A stretch of 64,000 nucleotides of DNA from Flavobacteriales bacterium (GTDB lineage Bacteria; Bacteroidota; Bacteroidia; JANQJC01): assembly GCA_028281825.1 (NCBI GenBank), contig JANQJC010000016.1:1-64000 (forward strand), read 5' to 3'. Shown here piece after piece: positions 53,108-61,636 of this stretch (position 1 is the stretch's first letter; each line of letters opens with the position of its first letter). The translations under genes and the position numbers were made by a program. The notes under the pieces are model-generated. The model was not told the origin of the DNA. It did not search any database and was given only the letters and a program-made list of their open reading frames with translations.

Positions 53108-55195
53108 TTATTTCACTGAGCGCAAGGCTTTTTTGATGCTTTCACTCCACTGGCCACCCACACGAACATATACTGCGGGTTTTCCAAGAGGTGCATCTAC
53201 TAGTACCTGGTCACCACCATTAATAGTGCCACCTGTCCATACGCTCTCCCATTCACCCAATGGGAAATAACCTAAAACTTTATCCGTACCTTTTTCAACT
53301 ACCGGATGTACCAATAGGTCTTCACCAACCAAAAAGGTGTACCATTGCTGAGAAAGATATTTAGGTGTATAGTTGTCAAGAAATGGGCTGCGCACTACGG
53401 GCAAACCTTTTTCGGCTGCTTCTTGGCCAAGATGTTTGAAGTAGCCTTTCAAGGCCAAATGCATTTTGCCCATTTTAGCAAAGAACTCCTGTCCCTCTGC
53501 ATCATTATAAAATTGGTAATTTTTCTCTGGTTTCAAGCCTTCATGAGTGCGAAATACAGGAGTGAATACAGCCATTTCAGCCCAGCGATAGAAAAGTTCT
53601 CTGCTTCTCACATTTTTCCAAAAAGGAAGGGTAACAGTAGTATAACCACCGACATCGGAGTGGTTGAGAGCCATTCCGCTAAGCCCACTGGTTAGCAAAC
53701 AGTTAATAGCTGATGGTAGACCATCGTTTTGGCCCCAGCTTACCATTTGGTCTCCAGCCCAAAACAGGGTGGAGTATTTGCTGGAATATCCAAACCCCGA
53801 GCGACTAAAGAAGACTATTTCATTCTCCTTACCGGTTTCTTGAATAGCCTCTCGATTTAGCCTAGCCCATTCCACGGGGTAGCGATTATGATAACTCATT
53901 GGGTTGGCGCCTGAATGCAGTTTAGCATCCATTGGAAGCCATTCCCCAAAATCAGCCATCCAGCCAGAGAAGCCGTTACCAATTAAGTTGGTCTTAATGA
54001 TATTCTTGAGCCACTCAAAAGCTTCAGGATTGGTCAAGTCTACCAGGTAGGCTTTAAAACCACCTGTGGCCAACTCATAGTCTTCGCCTTTCTGATTTTT
54101 TACCAGGTAACCTTTACTTTTTGCTTCTTCAAACATAGGTCCTTCATCAGCCAGGAAAGAATTGATATAGGCCAAAACCTTCACCCCTTTAGCATTCATA
54201 TCAGTATTAAACTGCTTAATGTTCGGATAGCTCTTTTCATCAGGAACCCACTTCCACCAGAGACGAGAACCAACGCGGGTTTTGCGTTTGCCTACCCAAT
54301 CTTGTATCCAAATGGCCGTAATTGGGTTGCCCGCCTTAAGGGCATCATCTACTATTTTGGTTACTTTTTCTGTACCACCTTGCAGGCCCAGCCAGGTGCC
54401 ATAAGCCCAGTCAGGTAGTTTTGGCATGCGGCCAGTTCGGGCGGTGTAACTTTCTAAAACTTGCTTTGGTTCTCCTTGCCAAATCCAACCATCGATTTTA
54501 TCGTTCCAAACTTTTATTTCCACCATTTCGGGTTGGCTCAAATCGTATTCTAGGTATTCAGTGTTTTCTAAAAACATACCACGTTGACAGTCTGTCATGA
54601 AAAAGGGGATAGGCTTGTAGCTAGTATAAGCATTGCCAGCGGCTCCAGCCATTTTGGTAAGGCTGGTGATTTTTTTATCCCCCCTACCCAGGCCCTGTTC
54701 CTCACAAAAGATGGGGAATTTATGCCCGGTCAGGTTATAATAAGAGCCTTGCTCTCCGAAACCCAGGAAATTCTCATTTCTCCTTTTTTTAAACTTAAAG
54801 ATAAGTCGATTGATTTTAGGGTCTGAGACCTTGGCATTGAAGTAAACCTCGTTATCCGCCCATTTGCTGACAAAAAATTCAAAGCGACAGTCGCAATTAG
54901 CCCCTTTTAGTTTACCGAAGAGCGTAAATCCATCTATACCTTCTTGCAGGCTGCTGATTTCGATATCCTTGCAGGTTCTAACCGTTTCATACTCAAAATC
55001 AAAAGCAGCCATTTTATATTTTACCCTGCCTTTACCTTCACTGGCTTCTAGAAATGATTTTACAGGCAATTCCATCACAGTGCCGTCCTTTAGGTTAATG
55101 GTAATAGTCTCATCTGATAGCATAACCGTAGGTAGCTGTCCCTCAGCATTTATGCCAAGCAAGAGAAAAGTAAAAATGGTAATGGCTCTTATCAT
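53108..55195 (-). CDS. GH31 glycosidase with sulfoquinovosidase signature
   Basis: A 695-residue secreted GH31 enzyme (signal MIRAITIFTFLLLGINAEGQ). The start at 55195 is chosen over a GTG two codons earlier. The catalytic nucleophile is Asp415 (GWMADFGEW) and the acid/base Asp482 (FWAGDQM). Residues that recognise the sulfonate in known sulfoquinovosidases have equivalents: Gln298 (IQDW), Arg311 and Trp314 (RVGSRLWWKW), Tyr518 (HSDVGGYT). As I recall the E. coli YihQ numbering (Q288, R301, W304, D405, D472, Y508), every one is offset by exactly +10. It should release sulfoquinovose from sulfolipid headgroups rather than glucose from maltose. No other sulfo-sugar gene is adjacent. Confidence 0.88.
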   Translation of the reverse strand: MIRAITIFTFLLLGINAEGQLPTVMLSDETITINLKDGTVMELPVKSFLEASEGKGRVKYKMAAFDFEYETVRTCKDIEISSLQEGIDGFTLFGKLKGANCDCRFEFFVSKWADNEVYFNAKVSDPKINRLIFKFKKRRNENFLGFGEQGSYYNLTGHKFPIFCEEQGLGRGDKKITSLTKMAGAAGNAYTSYKPIPFFMTDCQRGMFLENTEYLEYDLSQPEMVEIKVWNDKIDGWIWQGEPKQVLESYTARTGRMPKLPDWAYGTWLGLQGGTEKVTKIVDDALKAGNPITAIWIQDWVGKRKTRVGSRLWWKWVPDEKSYPNIKQFNTDMNAKGVKVLAYINSFLADEGPMFEEAKSKGYLVKNQKGEDYELATGGFKAYLVDLTNPEAFEWLKNIIKTNLIGNGFSGWMADFGEWLPMDAKLHSGANPMSYHNRYPVEWARLNREAIQETGKENEIVFFSRSGFGYSSKYSTLFWAGDQMVSWGQNDGLPSAINCLLTSGLSGMALNHSDVGGYTTVTLPFWKNVRSRELFYRWAEMAVFTPVFRTHEGLKPEKNYQFYNDAEGQEFFAKMGKMHLALKGYFKHLGQEAAEKGLPVVRSPFLDNYTPKYLSQQWYTFLVGEDLLVHPVVEKGTDKVLGYFPLGEWESVWTGGTINGGDQVLVDAPLGKPAVYVRVGGQWSESIKKALRSVK

Positions 55196-55331
55196 CCCCA
55201 CAAAAATGGTAAAATTCTGTAAGGTTTGTATAAGTATGTCGGCTTTGGATTTAATTATAGTGTATGCAGGAGATTAGTTTATATAAATCAAAACAAATTT
55301 TTAGATTTGCCTAAAAATTACAAAATCCTGA

Positions 55332-57221
55332 ATGGGGAAGCAACAACATAGCAGTAAATCACTGGAGGAAGTGCATGGATCTGTAGATACTAGCAAAAAG
55401 AAAGGGCTGTGGAGAAAGTTGTTTGCTTTTCTTGGGCCTGCCTATCTGATTAGCGTGGGCTACATGGACCCAGGCAACTGGGCGACTGATATTGCAGGTG
55501 GTAGTCAATATGGGTATAAACTAATATGGGTACTGCTCATGTCCAACCTAATGGCATTATTGCTACAGAGTTTATGTGCAAGGTTGGGTATCGTGAGTGG
55601 GCGTGACTTAGCCCAGGCTTCAAAAGAGACTTACTCTCCGGTTGTAAATTTCATGCTGTATATCTTGGCCGAGATAGCCATAGCAGCTTGTGACCTGGCA
55701 GAAGTGCTAGGCATGGCGATAGGTTTACAACTGTTGTTTGATATCCCATTGATATGGGGTGTTTGTATCACAGTGCTCGATACTTTCCTTTTACTTTTCC
55801 TTATCAATCAAGGTATGCGAAAAATGGAGGCATTTATTCTTGCGTTAGTAGCAGTGATTGGAGTAGCCTTTGTGATTGAAATGGTATTGGCCGAGCCATC
55901 TATAAGTGGTATAGTTTCTGGCTTTAAGCCTTCTATTCCTGATAGTACGGCCCTTTATATCGCTATTGGTATTATTGGCGCAACTGTTATGCCACACAAT
56001 TTGTATTTGCACTCATCATTGGTGCAAACACGCAAGTTTGAGAGGACGGAAAAAGCAATGCGCAAGGCTATCAAGTTCAATTTTATTGATACTGCTATCG
56101 CTCTTAATCTGGCTTTTTTTGTGAATGCCGCTATTCTTGTTTTGGCGGCTGCTACCTTTTTTAAACATGGCATGTATGAAGTAGCCGAAATTCAAGATGC
56201 TCATCACTTTTTGGAGTCGATACTAGGTACTAAGCTAGCGCCATTGATGTTTGCTATTGCGCTGATTGCAGCTGGACAGAGTTCTACTCTTACTGGTACA
56301 TTGGCGGGGCAGATAGTGATGGAAGGGTACCTTAATTTAAGGATACAGCCTTGGTTGAGAAGAATGCTTACGCGATTGATTGCCATTGCTCCTGCCCTGT
56401 TTACCATCCTGGTGTTTGGTGAAGAGTCTACCAATGAGTTGTTGATATTGAGCCAGGTGGTTTTAAGCCTTCAATTGGGTTTTGCCATTATTCCACTCAT
56501 ACATTTTGTGAGTGATAAACAAAGGATGGGTGTTTTTGCCATTGGCACCGCTGTGAAGATTGGAGCATGGTTGAGTGCAGCCATTGTGGTGATACTCAAT
56601 GCTAAGCTAGTATATGAAGAAATAGTTGGATGGCTGCAGGCATCATCTAATCCTACAGTTTTGTGGTTGACTGTTGTGCCAATATCTTTAGGTTTTGCAT
56701 TTTTGCTGGTATGGATAACTTTCAGGCCATTTGTTTTGAAGTTCCTGAATAGGCCAATACAATTACCTCACGGTGGAGTGAACGAAGTGCAGACAGAAAC
56801 TGTAAGACCCGAGTACAAGAAGATAGCTATGGCTATTGATTTCAGTAAGACTGATGATGCTATCTTGAACCATGCATTGGCTTTGGGTAAGGAGGACACG
56901 GAGTTTTTATTAGTCCATGTGGTAGAGACAGCAGGTGCCCACATGATGGGAGACGAAATAAAAGACTACGAAACTTCTGAAGATGGTAAAAACCTTGAGG
57001 AATATGCCGAAAGGTTGAGAGGAATGGGGTACAAGGCCTCGGTGAAAATTGGTTTTGGTAACCCTAAAAAGAGTATCCCTAAATTGGTAAATGAGTTTGA
57101 TACCGACTTATTGGTGATGGGAGCCCATGGGCATAAAATCATTAAAGACCTTATATTCGGTACTACGGTAGATGCGGTGCGCCATGCGTTGGATATACCA
57201 GTACTGATAGTAAGAGGCTAG
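55332..57221 (+). CDS. Nramp-type divalent metal transporter fused to a USP domain
   Basis: A 629-residue protein. Residues ~30-470 are an Nramp transporter with eleven or so transmembrane segments, the metal-binding DPGN in helix 1 (46-49) and MPH in helix 6 (Met220-His222). These are typical Mn2+/Fe2+ ligands. Residues ~494-629 are a universal stress protein domain (YKKIAMAIDFSKTDDAILNHAL ... VMGAHGHKIIKDLIFGTT) with the Gly-x2-Gly-x9-Gly-Thr nucleotide motif intact. The fusion suggests nucleotide- or stress-controlled metal uptake. The gene ends in CTAG, which also holds the stop codon of the convergent GH36 gene. Confidence 0.93.
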   Translation: MGKQQHSSKSLEEVHGSVDTSKKKGLWRKLFAFLGPAYLISVGYMDPGNWATDIAGGSQYGYKLIWVLLMSNLMALLLQSLCARLGIVSGRDLAQASKETYSPVVNFMLYILAEIAIAACDLAEVLGMAIGLQLLFDIPLIWGVCITVLDTFLLLFLINQGMRKMEAFILALVAVIGVAFVIEMVLAEPSISGIVSGFKPSIPDSTALYIAIGIIGATVMPHNLYLHSSLVQTRKFERTEKAMRKAIKFNFIDTAIALNLAFFVNAAILVLAAATFFKHGMYEVAEIQDAHHFLESILGTKLAPLMFAIALIAAGQSSTLTGTLAGQIVMEGYLNLRIQPWLRRMLTRLIAIAPALFTILVFGEESTNELLILSQVVLSLQLGFAIIPLIHFVSDKQRMGVFAIGTAVKIGAWLSAAIVVILNAKLVYEEIVGWLQASSNPTVLWLTVVPISLGFAFLLVWITFRPFVLKFLNRPIQLPHGGVNEVQTETVRPEYKKIAMAIDFSKTDDAILNHALALGKEDTEFLLVHVVETAGAHMMGDEIKDYETSEDGKNLEEYAERLRGMGYKASVKIGFGNPKKSIPKLVNEFDTDLLVMGAHGHKIIKDLIFGTTVDAVRHALDIPVLIVRG

Positions 57222-59239
57222 ACTTCTACTTTAATGAGCTTTACCCCGTAAATTACTTCGGTGGGCCTTTCTTTTCCATTCACCGTTAAGCGCCTGACAT
57301 CATCTGGGACGGTGATGTAAATAGTACCATTTCTCATAGTGTTTGGCAATAAGGATACGTCTATTTTGCCTTCTTCAACTAGTATATCTCCTACTTCGCT
57401 GCCTGGGAAAATGTGTATGCTGCTACCCGCCACTTGGTAAGGCTCTTCAGGGACTTGAAGGAAGCATCGGGATTGATAGCTTTCTAATTCGGTATTAGAG
57501 TGGCCTGTAATGAAACCCAACTCACGATAATAGTATTTGCCTCCAGGAAGTTTAGCCAAACGTTTTTTGCCTGAAAGGTTGGTAAATAGTATGTATTTGC
57601 TATTACCAATACTAAACTCAATTTCATATAAGTCGTCATTAGAGTAGGCTGAATGGACTGTCTTGTCTCTGTGTGGGAAAGCAGCTATGTATAGGTCTAG
57701 GGTCTCTTCATCGTACTCGGAGATGTTATCAGAAGTGAATACCAATCCACCAAAGAGGTGATTGATGAGAAAGAGCGTGTGCTTCTGATTGTCTTTTAGT
57801 TTATTCTTTTTCTTGCGAAGGATGAAAACATCAGGATCGTTCAGGAATACATTTCTATTCAAATGCCTGCGATGGATGCTATCTTTGATGGAACTCACGG
57901 TTGAAATACTCTCTCGCATATTGGCCATTTTGCCCGACTTTAACTCCCATCCAAGTCCCATGTCACAGCCAATGCGGCAGTAATCGACCTGCCCAAAGGA
58001 AGGCCCCAAAGGAACCCCACAGCCCAAGATAAGTTTATCTCCACACACTTCGTTTAAAAAGCGCATTACCTCGCTCATAACTTGCCCGCGGCTTTTGTTG
58101 TGTTGGGGAATGATAGCTGCTGCAAAAAGAAAGTCCAGCTTCACCATATCAAAACCCCAATCATTAAGAACGGTATTAAATACTTTTTTCAAATACTCCT
58201 TTACATTGGGGTTATAAAAATCCAGTGCATAGTAAGAGCCATGACTAATGCCACCCCAATTAGGGTTGAACCCTACCTTTACCGGGGTTTCTTCATCGTA
58301 GGTGAGTAACCAACCAGGGTTGTTTTTGAAAATATCTGATTTGTACTCGCAAATAAAAGGAGCCAACCATAAACCAGCTTTATAACCGTCGTCATGAACA
58401 GCATCAGCAATGGCTTTCATCCCGTTAGGGAATTTTTCATTGGCGTTGAGCCAATCGCCTACTGCGTTTTGAAAGCCATCATCTATCTGAAAGATATCAA
58501 TAGGTATGCCTTTTTGTTTGAAAGCTTTCAGGTTGTCCAGCACTATTTTCTCACTGATATCAGTATAGTGGTAATACCAGCTTGTCCAGCCTGTTGTGGG
58601 TTTTACTCTGGGCTTGGGCCAGTTGCCATTCTGGTAGTAATAATCAAACACCTGTCTTTCTTCCGCTTCTGCTATAATCAGGTCAAAAGCATCATATTCT
58701 GTTTTAACCAAAACCGTTGCACAGTCTTTTCTGATACAAAGTAGGTTTTCGGGGGTTTTGTGCTCAATAATGGTATAGCCAGAATTTTCATTCAGAGAAC
58801 CCACGAAAAAGAATTCCTTGTTTACTTTTCTCAGATAAGAATAGGTAAAGCCATGAAAGTAACCTGGCTCCTCTGTGTAGGGATAGAAGGTATAGTCACC
58901 ATAATAGCTCATCATGGCCCAAACCAGCTTGCTTAGTTTCTCTATCTTTTCATCCAGCATATACTCTTTTGTTTCTGTCCATGACTGAAAACCGTTTACG
59001 AACACTTTCTCCCCATTCTTGTATCGCACATCGGTTTGCAGGGTAAGTTCTTTTATTTCAAATGGCTTAAGGGCTTTAAGTTTAACTTTTAGTCGGTAAG
59101 CATCCTTGCCTATATTATCTGCTATGCTCGTGATTTCTACATCTGCATTTTTTGCTGGCTCACCAGCTGTAAATACCAGTTCTGCTTTTTGCCCATTTAC
59201 GGTATATACCAGTTTACCTTTGAAGTCATCAATGCCCAT
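57218..59239 (-). CDS. GH36-type alpha-galactosidase
   Basis: A 673-residue protein without a signal peptide, so cytoplasmic. An N-terminal beta-sandwich (~1-210) precedes the TIM barrel with PTTGWTSWYYHYTDISEKI, IFQIDDGFQNAVGDW, AGLWLAPF, the nucleophile Asp369 (MVKLDFLFAAA), the acid/base region CGVPLGPSFGQVDYCRIGCDMGLGW and a C-terminal beta domain. This pattern fits COG3345-type GH36 alpha-galactosidases acting on alpha-galactosides taken up by the cell. The stop codon shares 4 bp with the convergent Nramp-USP gene. Confidence 0.88.
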   Translation of the reverse strand: MGIDDFKGKLVYTVNGQKAELVFTAGEPAKNADVEITSIADNIGKDAYRLKVKLKALKPFEIKELTLQTDVRYKNGEKVFVNGFQSWTETKEYMLDEKIEKLSKLVWAMMSYYGDYTFYPYTEEPGYFHGFTYSYLRKVNKEFFFVGSLNENSGYTIIEHKTPENLLCIRKDCATVLVKTEYDAFDLIIAEAEERQVFDYYYQNGNWPKPRVKPTTGWTSWYYHYTDISEKIVLDNLKAFKQKGIPIDIFQIDDGFQNAVGDWLNANEKFPNGMKAIADAVHDDGYKAGLWLAPFICEYKSDIFKNNPGWLLTYDEETPVKVGFNPNWGGISHGSYYALDFYNPNVKEYLKKVFNTVLNDWGFDMVKLDFLFAAAIIPQHNKSRGQVMSEVMRFLNEVCGDKLILGCGVPLGPSFGQVDYCRIGCDMGLGWELKSGKMANMRESISTVSSIKDSIHRRHLNRNVFLNDPDVFILRKKKNKLKDNQKHTLFLINHLFGGLVFTSDNISEYDEETLDLYIAAFPHRDKTVHSAYSNDDLYEIEFSIGNSKYILFTNLSGKKRLAKLPGGKYYYRELGFITGHSNTELESYQSRCFLQVPEEPYQVAGSSIHIFPGSEVGDILVEEGKIDVSLLPNTMRNGTIYITVPDDVRRLTVNGKERPTEVIYGVKLIKVEV

Positions 59240-59300
59240 ACCCTAATATCTATTAAATCGTTATATCTTTGAAACCCAACCAAAATAATAATTTTAGATT

Positions 59301-59972
59301 ATGATAAAGAGTATAGTTGCAGTTTTATTGGCTGCAAGCAGCATGAGTGCTTTTGCACAAGAAAAGGCGGTTGAATATTGGGATGACGCTAAAAAGAAAA
59401 AAAAGTCTGAAGGTGTTTTGGAGAACGAATTGCGCCAGGGCAAATGGACAGAGTGGCACGAGAACGGCAAGAAAGCCAGCGAAGGAGAGTATAACATAGG
59501 AGAGAAGAATGGAAAGTGGACCACTTGGTTTGATAATGGAAAGGTGGAAAGCAAAGCGACTTACCTGGATGGAGAGATAGAGGGAGAGTATGTTTTTATG
59601 TATAAAAATGGCAATAAGAAAGAAATAGGTGAGAAGATGGATGGAGTGAATGTTGGTGAGTTTGAGTCATATTATGAGAATGAATATCCAAAGGAGAAAG
59701 GGAAGTACGTTGATGGGCAAAAGAATGGGGTGTGGATTACTTGGTATGAGAATGGAAATAAACAGTCTGCGATTACTTATAAAGATGGAATAATGGATGG
59801 AAGCTGGACTGTGGGTTATGATAATGGCCGTAAAGAGTGCGAAGGGGAATATGTTGTGGGTCAAAAGCATGGGAAGTTCACCTTTTACAATGATAAGGGA
59901 AGCAAAATAAAAGTGGAGAGTTATAAGTATGACGACTTAAAGTCAACCAGGACTTATAAACCTAGAGACTAA
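59301..59972 (+). CDS. Secreted MORN-repeat protein (YwqK-like)
   Basis: A 223-residue protein with a signal peptide (MIKSIVAVLLAASSMSAFAQ) followed by about seven MORN_2-type repeats of ~23 residues: GKWTEWHENGKKASEGEYN, GKWTTWFDNGKVESKATYL, GEYVFMYKNGNKKEIGEKM, GVWITWYENGNKQSAITYK, GSWTVGYDNGRKECEGEYV. Databases often label this repeat 'YwqK family antitoxin', but no toxin partner is present here and the protein is exported, so a toxin-antitoxin role is unlikely. Function unknown. The SRPBCC gene follows after 20 bp. Confidence 0.85.
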   Translation: MIKSIVAVLLAASSMSAFAQEKAVEYWDDAKKKKKSEGVLENELRQGKWTEWHENGKKASEGEYNIGEKNGKWTTWFDNGKVESKATYLDGEIEGEYVFMYKNGNKKEIGEKMDGVNVGEFESYYENEYPKEKGKYVDGQKNGVWITWYENGNKQSAITYKDGIMDGSWTVGYDNGRKECEGEYVVGQKHGKFTFYNDKGSKIKVESYKYDDLKSTRTYKPRD

Positions 59973-59992
59973 ACATAAAAAACGAACCGATT

Positions 59993-60517
59993 ATGAAAGC
60001 ATTAAAATTTTTGGTAGGGGGGGTAATGGTATTACTCATAGCCTTTTGGCTGGTGGGTATATTTATTGATTCCGTAAAAACTGAGTATACGGTAACCATT
60101 GAAAAACCGATTGAAGATACCTATGATGCTTTTATGGATGTTGAGATATTGGATGATTGGCTGACAGGTTTTAAATCAATAGAGGTGATTAGTGAAAGTG
60201 GAGACCCCGACGGTGTGGGAAACAAGTATAAAATGATGTTTGAAGAAGGAGGTGAGTTGTATGAGTTTGAAGAGACGATAACTGGGGTAGAATGGGATGA
60301 GTATTTTTCTTTTGACCTGGATAGTAAATTTTTCTCTTCAAGCACTAGGATAGAGTTTGAGGATAAGGGGGATAAAACGCAAGTGACATCAACTACAACT
60401 ACCGAGGGCAAAGGCTTTGTGTTCAAGTCGATGCTGCCATTTATGAAAAACTCTATGCAGCAGCGTGAGAAGGAGGATTACGATAAGCTTAAGGAAATAA
60501 TAGAGACCCAATATTGA
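59993..60517 (+). CDS. Membrane-anchored SRPBCC-domain protein
   Basis: A 174-residue protein with one N-terminal transmembrane helix (residues ~5-25, FLVGGVMVLLIAFWLVGIFI) and a START-like SRPBCC domain: YTVTIEKPIEDTYDAFMDVEILDDWLTGFKSIEVISESGDPDGVGNKYKMMF, then YEFEETITGVEWDEYFSFDLDSKFFSSSTRIEFEDKGDKTQVTSTTTTEGKGF. The fold binds hydrophobic ligands in a deep cavity; ligand unknown. It follows the MORN gene closely and may share its transcript. Confidence 0.85.
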   Translation: MKALKFLVGGVMVLLIAFWLVGIFIDSVKTEYTVTIEKPIEDTYDAFMDVEILDDWLTGFKSIEVISESGDPDGVGNKYKMMFEEGGELYEFEETITGVEWDEYFSFDLDSKFFSSSTRIEFEDKGDKTQVTSTTTTEGKGFVFKSMLPFMKNSMQQREKEDYDKLKEIIETQY

Positions 60518-60528
60518 GTAAGATTGCC

Positions 60529-60536
60529 TAAATTTG
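60529..60536 (+). promoter_or_regulatory. -7 box of the CSMC-protein gene, leaderless
   Basis: TAAATTTG, an exact match, ends 4 nt before the ATG at 60541. Confidence 0.55.
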
Positions 60537-60540
60537 CGGT

Positions 60541-60774
60541 ATGAAAAGGATAGGACTTTTAGCATTGATGATGGTATTGGTTTTTGCGGGACAAGATGCT
60601 TTGGCGCAATGTTCTATGTGCCAGGCTGTTGTGGAAACCAATATGCATGATGGTGAACGGACCTTTGGCATGGGTCTCAATAATGCTATCCTTTACCTTA
60701 TGACCGTACCCTATATTGCCCTTGGAGTAGTGGGTTACCTGATGTACAAGAAGCAGAAGGCGCACCAGCAATAG
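60541..60774 (+). CDS. Small membrane protein with CSMC motif
   Basis: A 77-residue protein with a signal peptide (MKRIGLLALMMVLVFAGQDALA), then QCSMCQAVVETNMHDGERTFGMGLNNAILYLMTVPYIALGVVGYLMYKK. A CxxC motif starts the mature chain and one transmembrane helix follows. I have the impression that this QCSMC..G.GLN..I..LM..PY pattern is conserved among Bacteroidetes, but I know of no function. The CxxC could be redox-active or metal-binding in the periplasm. Confidence 0.75.
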   Translation: MKRIGLLALMMVLVFAGQDALAQCSMCQAVVETNMHDGERTFGMGLNNAILYLMTVPYIALGVVGYLMYKKQKAHQQ

Positions 60775-60801
60775 CTCTTAGGTCTTAGTTTTAGGATTAT
60801 T

Positions 60802-60873
60802 ATATCTCACCTACGGCGTTTTTTGTGTTTAGGCGGCTTTTTTGGTTACTAATATGCCGCTCCTCTGGAGCTT
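60802..60873 (-). repeat. Second copy of the bipartite REP-like repeat
   Basis: On the reverse strand module A (60873 to 60847) reads AAGCTCCAGAGGAGCGGCAT.., matching the copy at 3732-3758 at 25 of 27 positions. Module B (60817 to 60802) reads GCCGTAGGTGAGATAT and matches 3790-3805 at 15 of 16. The spacer is 29 nt here and 31 nt there, and its sequence is not conserved. It lies between the CSMC-protein gene and tsaB. Confidence 0.7.
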
Positions 60874-60899
60874 GAATTTTAACTTCTGTCTCCTGTAAC

Positions 60900-61631
60900 T
60901 TATACTAACTTCTTAGCCACTGTAGCCTGAAATTCCTTTAGGTAGAACGGTTCGAAATAGGCAGTATCTACAAATTTCTTTTCCTTGTATAATTCCTGTG
61001 CCAGTTTGAACATGCCCGAAGCTGAAGGATAGAACTTATCCACAAAATAGGTATTTGGGCGACTGGCTAATATAGTCTTACATTTAGCCATGCCATCACC
61101 AAAGAAAAAGACAGGCCTTTCAGCTATGATTTCTTTGTAAGAATTTTCATCGATTATATCTGCTTGGGTGGCGCGATACTCATTCAGGGACAAATCATAA
61201 AAAGCGGCATACACTTCCATTCTTCGTGCATCTATCATAGGGCAGAATAGAAGATTGGGGTTTCTTTCAGCTACCAAAGCCACATGCTTGGTGTCTTTAA
61301 TCAAGTTAGCCATTGATTTCAAAGTGTCTACTGCTATCAAGGGAATACCCAACGCGTAGCACAAGCCTTTGGCAGAAGCCACACCTATACGGAGGCCAGT
61401 ATAAGACCCTGGGCCCTGGCTCACAGCCACTGCATTCAATTGTTGGGGTTTTATGCCGGCCTCATTGAGAACATCCTTGATATAAACCGCAAGTAGCTCA
61501 GCATGGGAGTACTTCTCGCCACCTTCAATTATTTCATCTCGGTTTTCACGAAGGACAATCACCTTGCCGCCATAGCCTAATGCTACGGAGCACACCTTTG
61601 TGGCTGTTTCTATGTTGAGTATATATGGCAA
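60900..61631 (-). CDS. tsaB: tRNA threonylcarbamoyladenosine biosynthesis protein TsaB
   Basis: A 243-residue TsaB, which partners TsaD in making t6A37 of tRNA. Motifs: ILNIETATKVCSVALG, YSHAELLAVYIKDVLNEAG, AVSQGPGSYTGLRIGVASAKGLCYALGIPLIAVDTL. It starts with TTG, the only start preserving ILNIETAT, 5 bp after the stop codon of the efflux adaptor gene, so it is the last gene of the efflux operon. Confidence 0.93.
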   Translation of the reverse strand: MPYILNIETATKVCSVALGYGGKVIVLRENRDEIIEGGEKYSHAELLAVYIKDVLNEAGIKPQQLNAVAVSQGPGSYTGLRIGVASAKGLCYALGIPLIAVDTLKSMANLIKDTKHVALVAERNPNLLFCPMIDARRMEVYAAFYDLSLNEYRATQADIIDENSYKEIIAERPVFFFGDGMAKCKTILASRPNTYFVDKFYPSASGMFKLAQELYKEKKFVDTAYFEPFYLKEFQATVAKKLV

Positions 61632-61636
61632 GGGAA

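Noticed and set aside
53108-59239. Polysaccharide utilization locus
   Set aside because: No SusC/SusD-like genes, no regulator; two glycosidase genes on one strand are separated by an opposing transporter gene.
59301-59972. Toxin-antitoxin annotation for the MORN-repeat protein
   Set aside because: It has a signal peptide and no toxin gene beside it; the family label comes from the repeat only.
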